Of a stretch of DNA of 20,928 bases, positions 1-8,185 are shown piece after piece. Within the stretch, counting starts at the first letter, position 1; every line of letters begins with the position of its first letter. Position numbers and translations under genes: made by a program. The notes beneath the pieces were generated by a model, which was not told where the DNA came from, did not search any database, and worked only from the letters and a program-made list of their open reading frames with translations. The DNA is from Mesotaenium endlicherianum (lineage: Eukaryota; Streptophyta; Zygnematophyceae; Zygnematales; Mesotaeniaceae). The stretch spans positions 32,998 to 53,925 of the forward strand of contig WELA01003696.1 in the NCBI GenBank assembly GCA_009602735.1. Reading direction: 5' to 3'.

Positions 1-19
1 GGGGGGGGGGGGGGGGGAG
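1..19. repeat. Poly-G run at the window edge
   Basis: Seventeen G, one A and one G open the window, just past the CesA exon 8 donor. A homopolymer exactly where the gene is cut looks like a contig end or a sequencing artefact, though a true G tract in an intron cannot be excluded. Confidence 0.7.
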
Positions 20-58
20 GGGAGCACACTAGAGCTGTGGAAAGGACCAAACACGGAC

Positions 59-401
59 CTTCATGATGCGCCGCTCCTTCACAAATGCAGGATGAAGCTT
101 GTCCTTGAGATAGTCAATCTTCTGGCCAAAGTACATCTCAGGGGCCCGAGGGTGCACATTGAAACGCTTGCAGAAAGGCACCCACTTGCGGGCAAACTCC
201 GACGTCTCCGTAAGCGTCTCAAATGTGAGCATGGATGCACCGTCGTCAGAAATGTAGCACGAGAACTTGTCCACTGGGTAGTCCATGGCCAGGATGCTGA
301 GAATAGTGTTGGCTGTGACCAGCGGCGGCTCCTTGGATGGGTCCACGGTGGACACAAACAGATCCACAGCCGCCAGCCGCGACTCTCCATCTCTCTCATA
401 C
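59..401 (-). CDS. CesA: CesA exon 8: start of the glycosyltransferase domain
   Basis: The acceptor GGAGCAG precedes GTATGAG, which restores the RYERDGE motif across the junction. The exon reads [10 protein letters not shown] and [21 protein letters not shown], then [15 protein letters not shown], which carries the first conserved Asp residues for UDP-glucose binding. It ends at KERRIMK with a donor ATGAAG|GTCCGT. The next expected exon is outside the window. Confidence 0.93.
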
Positions 402-3320
402 CTGCTCCATCACCACACCCAGCACCAACTCTCATGTACTCGGCTTTCTCCTCTAATTTATCCATCAAAGTTTGTTGACATGTACCCCTGCCAACCTAAC
501 TATCTTGACGGCAAAGCGGGGCAGGTGCAGAGGGAGAAGGTCAGCAGCGGTACCTCGCCGCCAGACGGTCCAAAAATGTTTCTCTGTTCACCGGGAACCA
601 CTTGGGAAATTGATCCAAAATCCACGACCCAGCAAACCAGACTTCACATATAACCGATGTCAGCCACAGGCCATATGCATTCTCCACAGGGGTAGTGAGG
701 CGGTAACGCAGGAAAAAGCCCAGAATGACAAGTCGCAGAATGATCATCATGCGATATGGGTTGAGCTGCGCCGCCGAAAAGTCGACTTTCCGAGACAGGG
801 GCTTGCTTGCCTCCTCCACCCTGCACACCACTCACTCAGCAGCCGCGCCTTGGGTTAAGCTTCTTCTCATCTCTAACACACCATACTTTTCTTCTTTGAC
901 AGTTCCCATAGGCTGCTCACTTTATGCATCTATAATATATAAAAGCCGCTGCTTACCAAATGCCACCACTCTCAGCCCACAGCCCACAGCCCACAGCCCA
1001 CAGTCCTCAGCCCTCAGTGCTGAGGCCTCTTGCCCTTCATCCACTCTTCCCAGCCTTAATGAGATGAGGACGACGTGGTGGATCAGGCATACTGAAGCGC
1101 TCTCATAGCAGCCCAGGCCATGTACATGCAACCAGAACACTTGCAACCATCAAATCTTCCAATAACATGTGTCCAAGAGTCGTATTGTGAGCAGTTCCAT
1201 GACATGAGCTGCGATGTGTGATTCTTAGACAACCCAGTAAACTCCACTAATTTCACAATAAAGATTATGGAGACCTTTGCCTTGTCCCAATCAACCAACT
1301 TAAAAATGCATAATTGCCAGGGGAATAGTGGGGTCTGCCACGGCAACATAGAATTAGGCGTACATCCCTATCATCAACAAAAGCTTGAGGAGCAAGGTAC
1401 TCACGAAGGAAAGTCGGGAGGGGGGCCATTATAGCCATCAAACTGATCACCACCACCAAAACCATTCTTATAGTTCTCCCTCGCTGTTGGATGTGGCACA
1501 CCTCCGTTGGGGGCCATGGCCATCATCTGCAGCTTCTCCTGCGAATCCGCAATCGAGAGGGCAAGTAAATGTGCCTCAGAGCCCCATGTCACTTCTAGCT
1601 AAATATTCTGGACCCTTGCACTGAGCACATCGCAAGGCCCCCATCGCATGCCTCCAGCCTGGACTTCCCGAAACAAGTAGAAGCTGCGAAGCAAGAAAAT
1701 GAAGTGTAATCGAGACCATATATAAAAAAACGGTCACGTAGTAAGGGGTGGGCAATCTTGAGGCAGCAGAGGGCAGCAGGCAGAGCACCAACCTGACGCT
1801 GCTTCCAAGACTCCACACGCTCCTTCCAGGCGATGCTGTCATACCCATATTGAGACCCACCCTCCAGCACCCGTGGTTGCAGTGGTGACCCCACATCTGC
1901 AAGACACAGTAATCACGTCCTTCGGCTTCATTTGGGTAAAGTTCCCTCAAGAGCCAAAGTCAGACCACAAACAAGGTAGACAGGGAAGTATAAATGAGTG
2001 AGAGGAGAGGGGAAGGAGGAAGAAGGGAAATGGGCAGGTGTGAAGGGTATACCGGGTGCAAGGTGGGCGTCGGGAGGCGCTGAGTATGGCGGCATGGGAT
2101 GTGCACGCTGCCTCTCCGCCATAGGAGCCGAGCCCTGGTACTCTAATCCCGCCTCATCCACCTGCTGCCCACATCTTTGCCTCCAGAATGTTACTCTCAG
2201 CGAACCCGCAGAACACAGAAGTCTTCTACATCACAACCATACCTCAAAACAACTTAAATACACACCTGGCCATTGGAGTATGCATAGTGCTGCTGCTGCT
2301 GCTGCTGAGGATATCCGTCATACTGAGCTCCATATGGGTCATGTGAAGGCTGACTATGCCCATTTTGAGGACTTAGCCCTCTGGCTGCTTGATGCAGTGG
2401 AGGTCCCTCCTCCATCCCCTTAGGGATCACAGTAGAAGGCATGGGAGTCGTATGAACACTATTATACTCCAATCCACCATCATCTTCAGGGTCACCCTCA
2501 ACTCGAGGACTATCTGCGTTCAAATATGAATTGCGAATATTTCAGGTCTCACACGGCGGCCAGTTCACCTTGACAGTCAGCAAAATGACTGCCTTCAGTA
2601 CGGTATGATTGAAATGACACAACTTGAGATATTATATGCTGCCTAAAACACCGGTAACCTTGACATCCAAATTGCAAGCCTTCTATATAGGGATGCTAGA
2701 CCAGCTTCATGACTTAGGTACCTCTCAAACGCCGATATCGCGTCTTGCAACTGGGACAAAGTTTGTCCCCCTCCTTACGCTCGTACTCAAAACATGGTCG
2801 GCAAACAGGGTAGTCACACTGCTTGCAAGCCACAAACGGTCTCCCATCGGAACCAACTCCCACGTCATCACCGCAAATTTGGCAGGTCACCTCAAGCTGC
2901 AGCCACAACAATAAAGTTCAACTGTTACATGAGATGCTTGAAAAAGAAAAATTAGGACCTCCTATCTTTGCTTGAAATTATCCATCATAATGTTACGTTA
3001 GTTGCCTCCTGCAAAAAATTTCTTCATACAGGTACTTCCCATAAAACGGACAAGCCATCCACTCAAGAGCCGATCCAAGACGTGAATACCCAATATTTGC
3101 ATCCCAGGCATACAATTCCTGAAAGGGAAGACAAGTCTTTTAAATTTATGCCCAGAGGCGTTTGACAGCAGACCAACGCACATGTTGGAAACAGATCAAG
3201 AATTGACGAGATTCTTGAATCGGAATATACACATGTGATTGACAAGCCTGAGATTGAAAAAATTCATGCAAAACATGGACTGGTCAGGATGACAAACACC
3301 TGACTTCCTCCGCCTCTCAT
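59..3320 (-). CDS. CesA: Cellulose synthase catalytic subunit (CesA), 5' part, eight exons, truncated by the window edge
   Basis: CesA is the plasma-membrane family-2 glycosyltransferase that polymerises UDP-glucose into cellulose within rosette complexes. Reading on the minus strand, exons at 3320-3300, 2896-2722, 2513-2266, 2161-2053, 1896-1793, 1538-1405, 820-554 and 401-59 all lie between AG acceptors and GT donors. Their phases join without a break into 467 codons. In order they give a RING-like zinc finger (Cys 12, 15, 31, 34, 39, 42, 54, 57), an acidic and glutamine-rich linker, the [12 protein letters not shown] motif, two membrane helices (about 288-306 and 313-335), and the catalytic start with [18 protein letters not shown] and the DDG aspartates (405-406). 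CesA proteins are usually near 1,080 residues, so the plant-conserved region, later catalytic Asp residues, QxxRW and the C-terminal helices lie beyond the left edge. No lesion is seen. The family is certain; the first exon is the weakest part. Confidence 0.93.
554..820 (-). CDS. CesA: CesA exon 7: first two transmembrane helices
   Basis: The exon lies between GTGTGCAG|G and GCGAG|GTACCG. It encodes the PLSRKV box, then a hydrophobic helix after NPYRM, a short loop, and a second helix ending in [22 protein letters not shown], which is hallmark CesA sequence just before the cytosolic catalytic domain. No stop or frameshift is present. Confidence 0.93.
973..1003. repeat. 7-base tandem repeat in a CesA intron
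   Basis: About 4.4 perfect copies of CAGCCCA lie in the intron between CesA exons 6 and 7 (821-1404), followed by a looser CAGTCCTCAGCCCTCAG tail. The rest of that intron shows no feature. Confidence 0.85.
2290..2307 (-). repeat. CAG trinucleotide run encoding six glutamines in CesA
   Basis: Six uninterrupted CTG units on the plus strand read as CAG codons in CesA exon 3, within a Q/H/Y/P-rich linker. The linker between zinc finger and first helix is the most variable part of CesA, so length change here is probably tolerated. Confidence 0.85.
2722..2896 (-). CDS. CesA: CesA exon 2: N-terminal RING-type zinc finger
   Basis: The acceptor reads GGCTGCAG and the donor GAGAG|GTACCT. The translation holds all eight zinc-ligand cysteines as four CxxC pairs: CQIC, CKQC, CRPC and CPSC. 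It also keeps the family signature [12 protein letters not shown]. This domain is known to bind zinc and to mediate CesA-CesA contacts. It separates true CesA from most Csl proteins, so the gene is a CesA rather than a CslA or CslC relative. Confidence 0.93.
3300..3320 (-). CDS. CesA: Candidate first coding exon of CesA (7 codons)
   Basis: The next exon opens in phase 0 shortly before the zinc finger, so the start codon must lie upstream. The ATG at 3320-3318 begins MRGGGSQ and ends at a CAG|GTGTTT donor in phase 0. An in-frame TAG lies upstream, so this is the first Met of its frame. The implied first intron is 403 bases. A very short, weakly conserved N-terminus before the zinc finger fits the CesA family, but no alignment can confirm 21 bases, and another first exon further upstream is possible. 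Confidence 0.45.
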
Positions 3321-3900
3321 CCTCCTGGGAACGGAACCTCCTAGCTAGTAGACCTCACTATATAGTAATTTTATCAAGAAGCAGACGCGAAACGATGCAT
3401 TTCGTGCAGAATGAAGCCGAAATAAGCTACAAACTCTACAAGCCCAAGCCTTCGGCGCACCACAACGGGGAGCACAGACAATAACTAAAGAACTAAGACC
3501 TGTCTTGCTCTAGAGAGCAAATATTGCAGCTCGGAAGAGGGCGGAGATGTGGGGTTCAAATCCTATGCTCATCCCATCAAGGACTGATGACTAATATCAA
3601 GAAGACGAAATTCCATCGTAGGCGGTGACCGATCCAAAGAAACTCTGAAATTTGCCGAAATTGGCACGACTGGATGCTTGCTCTAGTCTGCTCCCGTATG
3701 CTCGGGCCCTTAACAATTTGGCGTCCGTTTTGGTCCGTTTGACCCGCCGATCGTGTCAATGTGGCATAGAGCCGATGGCAACCTTCTGTGCTTCAGGGCA
3801 CTTCAGGGCTGCTTCAGGGAGTTGGACGAAGTTACGAAAGGTGGAGAGCTGGTACACCTGGTCTGCGCTGGGTCTGCGCATCGATTGAAAAACTTTGAAA
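3321..3900. other. No gene seen: presumed 5' flank of CesA
   Basis: This stretch should hold the CesA promoter and 5' UTR for the minus strand. No clear TATA box or conserved element could be assigned. Short open frames exist on both strands but none resembles a protein. Confidence 0.5.
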
Positions 3901-5268
3901 AACTGTTGGGTCCCTGGTCTGTAGTCGGGTGTGGGGACCAGTCGGGGCCAGCCCGGGGCTGGCGGGGCAGGTCGTAACGACAACTAAACGGGTTTGCCCA
4001 GACTCAAATAGTTGTCGCGACTACTAGCGGTTGGACGGCGCGGCACGCATGACGGTCGCGGCGGCCCCCAAGGTGAGGACGGTCAACGCTGACCAGCCAA
4101 CCAAACCTGCTGACATGTACAAGGTCAAAATTGGACGAAGTCCAGTCAACCACACGGGAGGTATGACCACTCAAAGAACCTGGTCAAACTTGACACCTAA
4201 CAATGGGTGGAAATTGACGAGCAGGTCAGCTACAAAGTTGAACCCACAAAGGTCTGCGAAGAGCCACGCCAACAAACGCCGAGTCAAGCGAAGCTCAGCA
4301 AGGGCCACGTCATCAAATGCCAAGTCAAGCAATGCTGAGAAGGCAGGCCACCTCGGCCATGACACACGGGCATGGCTGCCACAATGGCATTGCCACGACA
4401 GGATCCATGGTCGTGAAGTCCACGTCGATGCACACACAAATCGAGAGGTAAACGCGCGGAGGTTACGAGGCTAGCATGTATGCTAACCTAACTCGATATA
4501 AGTTAGGCAGATGATTTCAAGAATGCATGCATGCACGTGCCTGTGAAAGGCACACTTCTCTCTCATTTCTCACTCACATTTTGTCAGAAAGCAGAATAAA
4601 GAAGGAGAAGAGAAGGAAGAAGACAAAAGAGAAAGGCGCAAAGGAGAAGGGATTTTCCAAGGCCGCAAGGAGCCAGAGAAGACACGCTTCTGCCGACGCT
4701 TACAGATGATTACTCTCTGCATCATCGAAAAGTTAAATTTCAGGGGTTCTCAAGAAAAGTTGGAATTTAGGAGTTCTCAAGAAGGGATTCCTGGGTGATA
4801 GATACAGCTTGCATATAGAATTTGCTAAGAGATTCTAAGGCAGGTTTTGGACAAACACCACGAGTGTGCAAAGAGCACATAAAATGGTGAGCACTGTGTT
4901 AGTTTCTAAGTTCTCTAAGTTTTCAGAAGTCTCGAATGTCTAATTGCTGAATGTAAGTGAAGGATTAGCAAGAAACAACCCTCAATGAAGAATTGAGCAT
5001 GTGGCCTGCAGTGAAGAACTGGCAGGCGTGGCTAGAGTGAAAGGCTCAGTTAGACTAGGATAGGTGCTGTAGATTCAAAGTTTTGTAAATTGTGACTTTC
5101 GAAAGTTAAGCAAAATTCCTGGTGAGCGATTTTCTTTTAATCGAATGTTTTTTTGAATTTGCTTGACGTGATTTCTACAAACTAAATTGTGTTAAATGAG
5201 CACCCTTAACGTAGGCAAAAAGTCTATCTGGAAGTAGACACTAAGAACTTGAGTTAAATTGGTTTCAG
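3901..5268 (+). mobile_element. Possible solo LTR or LTR-like promoter region, tentative
   Basis: The segment is non-coding but structured. A perfect 8-base inverted repeat lies at 3947-3963 (GCCAGCCC G GGGCTGGC). Two imperfect direct repeats of about 40 bases, each containing GTCAAGC, lie at about 4279-4360. A TATA-like GATATAAG lies at 4495-4502, followed by a CT-rich leader-like stretch and then a purine-rich tract near 4590-4650. This order resembles a U3-R-U5 layout. No second LTR, primer-binding site or target duplication was found, so it could equally be an ordinary promoter for something downstream. Confidence 0.25.
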
Positions 5269-5787
5269 GTGACCAAGAATTCTCAAGTGAGTTGGGGATT
5301 GAGGCCTATAAGGGTTGCCACAACTCAACCTGAGATCGTTGCCAGCAAAATTCAACTGTTCATGCAATTGAGGAGTGATCGTGTATACCACCCTGTGGAA
5401 CTTACGAAAGGTTTTGTTTTAAGCGAGAGTCCACAAAAGAGTGAGATCTTGGAGCTACCTAACAACCCGTGGGGCGAGCAAATGTCGGGAGTTGAGACGC
5501 TGCAAAACTCCACAAACGGTGAAAATCCATATAGCGGGCGATTCTTAACACCAGATTTTTGCAGAACGCGTAACGCTTGGATGAGAGTCATTAATTGTTG
5601 GTCACTAATCGAAATGACTCGTTATGATAGAGATGAAATTTTCAAGGCAAGATTGTCATTGAGATGTCTCGGCAGACAAATTGGACTCAATAGTCTCAAT
5701 CTCGAAAAAAATCATGAGATCTATTGGCCACATCTCTTTGAAAAAATCATGAAGGAGCTTCGTACACGCAGTCTGTTGCATTGTTAA
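5269..5787 (+). CDS. Unrecognised open frame, possible terminal exon
   Basis: The frame is open for 172 codons and ends in TAA at 5785-5787. It does not start with ATG: it opens right after TTGGTTTCAG, a good splice acceptor, so it could be a last exon rather than a whole gene. The product is soluble, with no signal peptide, membrane segment or repeat, and has an N/E/S-rich middle. I recognise no family. The DNA is AT-rich, and 172 codons without a stop is longer than usual here, but chance is possible because no upstream exon was identified. Confidence 0.3.
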   Translation: MTKNSQVSWGLRPIRVATTQPEIVASKIQLFMQLRSDRVYHPVELTKGFVLSESPQKSEILELPNNPWGEQMSGVETLQNSTNGENPYSGRFLTPDFCRTRNAWMRVINCWSLIEMTRYDRDEIFKARLSLRCLGRQIGLNSLNLEKNHEIYWPHLFEKIMKELRTRSLLHC

Positions 5788-6217
5788 ATTTGGTCCAGTG
5801 TTTGATAGATGACGCTCTGCTGCCATATTGCCAATTTTGAAAGGAAGAGGACCTTACCTAAGAATGGGTTGTTGCAGAACAGAAGCGTGATAGGAACGTA
5901 CTTGACATTCTGAAATAAATCGACTTAATTACCAGTAGACGATTAACAATTAATCAAAGATCTTTAAGTCAACAAGTAATCTTAGAGGGGTTTTTTATTA
6001 CCTAGTAATTGGCAAAGACTTCACAACTAGCATTCCAATATTCACAAGTCAAATGCAAGTGAACGAGCATCAATTATGCAATCAGTAATCTCATACATAA
6101 GCAAGACTAGAAGACAGTGCATATCAATGGTTTCTCGCTTTGGATTCAGTCCTCTCAGTAAGCAGTACAAGAGATGTAGCCTCGCTTTCAAACGCCCAAC
6201 TAGAGAGCATGTCTAAC

Positions 6218-6497
6218 CTATGTACATAGAAAGAGTTTACTGTTCAACGGCAAGTGCGATGGCACCGCCTCCCTGGGAGTTAACCACGTCGGTAGGACCT
6301 CGGCTAACCAAATCCACAGCCATCTCCCTTCATCCTGAATCGCCATCCACCCAAGATTGTCCTCTGGCCAATTATCTAGCATATCACACTCAGATGCATA
6401 TTTAGGCAGTTAACTGCTACCGAGTACGGCAGTTAGCTGGCTGTCAAAGAATGTGTCAGCAAGCTGACCTAAGTTGACTTCAGCCTGCTGCCATCGA
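6218..6497 (-). pseudogene. Second conserved reading frame downstream of copy 1 (possible exon)
   Basis: The frame follows a conserved acceptor-like site (TTGACTCAG) and reads RWQQAEVNLGQLADTFFDSQ, then a segment with LDNWPEDNLGWMAIQDEGRW and WLAEVLPTWLTPREAVPSHL, ending in TAG at 6218-6220. One internal TAA lies after VLGSS. It is Trp- and Asp/Glu-rich. No family is recognised. It lies about 360 bases past the stop of the first frame and could be a last exon of the same gene or a separate ORF. Confidence 0.5.
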
Positions 6498-6502
6498 CTG
6501 AG

Positions 6503-6856
6503 TCAATATAACGAATATTATTTAATATCCAGCAGACTTAATATATAATTAGAGTTCAGCTGACTAAACCCAATAAATTATTTTAATTAAATGAGTATTA
6601 TATCTAACAATGTTCTAATTCATTACTATTCCTCCAACTTAATTTGTTGCCTCAACAACACTAACTATGAATTGTAAGAGTTCATTAGACTAACAATACT
6701 CATCTCCCTACCACCGCCTCTTGCTTCAACACTGTTGTCTAACTGTGGGGATCACTAGTAACAGCAAGCTGTCACCTCCACCCTCAGCCCACTGCCATTA
6801 TAGAATGCAAACAGAGAGATCCCCAGCAAGGTTGACCGAAGGATGGTATACAAATA
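6503..6856. other. AT-rich spacer between the two frames of copy 1 (possible intron)
   Basis: About 350 bases without a sustained frame. It is rich in TAAT/ATTA and its counterpart is 8770-9130. The low GC compared with the coding parts either side, and an acceptor-like AG at the low-coordinate end, suggest an intron or 3' UTR. Confidence 0.35.
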
Positions 6857-8113
6857 TTAGGAAGATGTTCCTGGAACCTTGGGATTAGAAGATTGGGACC
6901 TAGACCTGGACCCCATGGACCGTCCTCTACCCCTGTCAGCTGGCCTCCTACACACACCTGCTTCTGCTAAGGAAGAACCCCTGGGAGACTGCAGCAAAAC
7001 TCCTGCTCTTTCTTCAACAACCAATGTGCTGACCCCCACATAAATTGGGAGTCCCAAAGGATGCTGGAACACATTGGCAAGAGGAATATTGCCATGGTTG
7101 AAGGGGGTTGCTGCCACTCCTCTGGCCACTCCTCTGGCTGCCCTTCTGGTTTTCCTGTCATCAGGAGACCGATGTGTAGGTCTGCTGCCCAAAACGGTAA
7201 GCTCGTCCTCCTTGGAGACTTGAGTCAGAGGGCTGGATGGTCTTTGTGGAGGTGAAGTGGGCTCCACTGTTGGTGTCACCACCCATCCACCTCGCCTCTT
7301 TGAGGATAGTACCTTCTCAGCTTCCTCCTGTGCCTGTGCTCTTCCAAGAGTGGAGGTTTCTCCCAGTACCTGTTCCTGCTCTTGCTCCTCCTCCTCTTCA
7401 TCCTCCTCTTCTAAGAGAGCTGGGGTGGCGTTTGCCATGTTACTTAACTCCCTAGCAATTCTAGAGTAGTCAATTGATTGCCCTCTTTTGGACCTCTTTG
7501 GGGGTTGCTGGGCCCTGAGCGTGCTGAGCTCTATTCGCCCTGCATGCTTTGCCCATTTGACAAAGCAATGCTTTCCCTTAGAGAAATTATCTCACCCCCG
7601 CTTCCTGTACTTCTTCATCCGGGGGCTCATGTTGGAAAGACAATGGTTCAGCCTGGGATCCCAAGGGGCAATATGAGGAGGTAGGATGAGGAATCCATTT
7701 AGGTCATAATGGAAACCATCGGAATGGGCTGGCTCGCGCTCCTGCTTATCGTTGGTGATGGTCATCCATCTCCAATTTGTGGGTTGTTGGTAGTACTCCT
7801 GTCCATGCTTGGCCTTGGTTAGTGAGCAAGGAAACAAGTTGGGAGCAAACATCTGTTGGCTTGTCTCCGTGGCCAGATATTCCCAGCTTCTTCTCTCCAC
7901 CTCATTGTAGAAAGGACTCAGCATATGATAGTGCTTGACATCCTTGAAGTTGTCTGCCTCCATGGCCACCATCCTAATCACCTTGTGGCTGCCTGCTATG
8001 CCAGGGACTTGGACCGATGTAGACTCCTCATCCAGGGCCAGAATTGCTGCCTCATCCTCTGTGTATCCCACCATGGTGGCATGATCTTTGTAGAGGTTTC
8101 CTTCATTTGCCAT
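6857..8113 (-). pseudogene. Unknown-family gene, copy 1: 5'-truncated, one internal stop
   Basis: One frame runs from 8113 to TAA at 6857-6859, interrupted only by TGA at 7592-7594, where copy 2 has Arg (RRRGRD against RKRG-stop-D). It lacks about the first 52 residues present in copy 2. Order: a globular part starting near LYKDHATMVGY; a conserved block with HYQQPTNWRWMTITN and FHYDLNGFLILPPHIAPW; a basic KWAKHAGRI segment; an acidic stretch (EEEDEEEEEQEQEQ, about 7380-7437); then a tail with RGVARGVAATPF, PLANVFQHP and an RGRGRS/SRSRS end. The tail suggests a nuclear or RNA-associated protein; that is inference. No known domain was recognised. Being in frame on both sides of a single stop, it is a young pseudogene, or a gene with a sequence error. 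Confidence 0.7.
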
Positions 8114-8185
8114 CCATACCGGCCAAGAGGAGAGACACAGGTAAGTGCCAACGTAGTCTGCCCATCACTGGTCTCTCTCACTTTA

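Larger units (their letters stand above)
5911..8112 (-). repeat. Tandem duplication, unit 1 (period about 2.27 kb)
   Basis: This unit aligns in direct orientation with 8186-10385. Anchors: TGAAATAAATCGACTTA at 5911 against TGAAATGAACGACTTA at 8186; GGCAAGTGCGATGGCACC present in both; coding ends at 6857 and 9131. Offsets stay near 2,270 across the unit, so there are few large indels. Identity by eye is roughly 75-80 percent, so the duplication is old. The unit breaks off inside the gene at about 8112. Confidence 0.85.

Noticed and set aside
3490..3575. tRNA-like B box GGTTCAAATCC at 3553-3563
   Set aside because: No A box at the right distance and no 5' acceptor arm pairing with the downstream bases, so not a tRNA gene; at best a worn tRNA-derived SINE fragment.
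4031..4474. 147-codon plus-strand frame
   Set aside because: Composition is that of repeated non-coding DNA (Asn/Ser/Lys/Arg mix following the direct repeats), with no domain and a comparable open frame on the other strand.
4527..4709. Lys/Glu-rich plus-strand frame
   Set aside because: A product of the purine-rich tract only.
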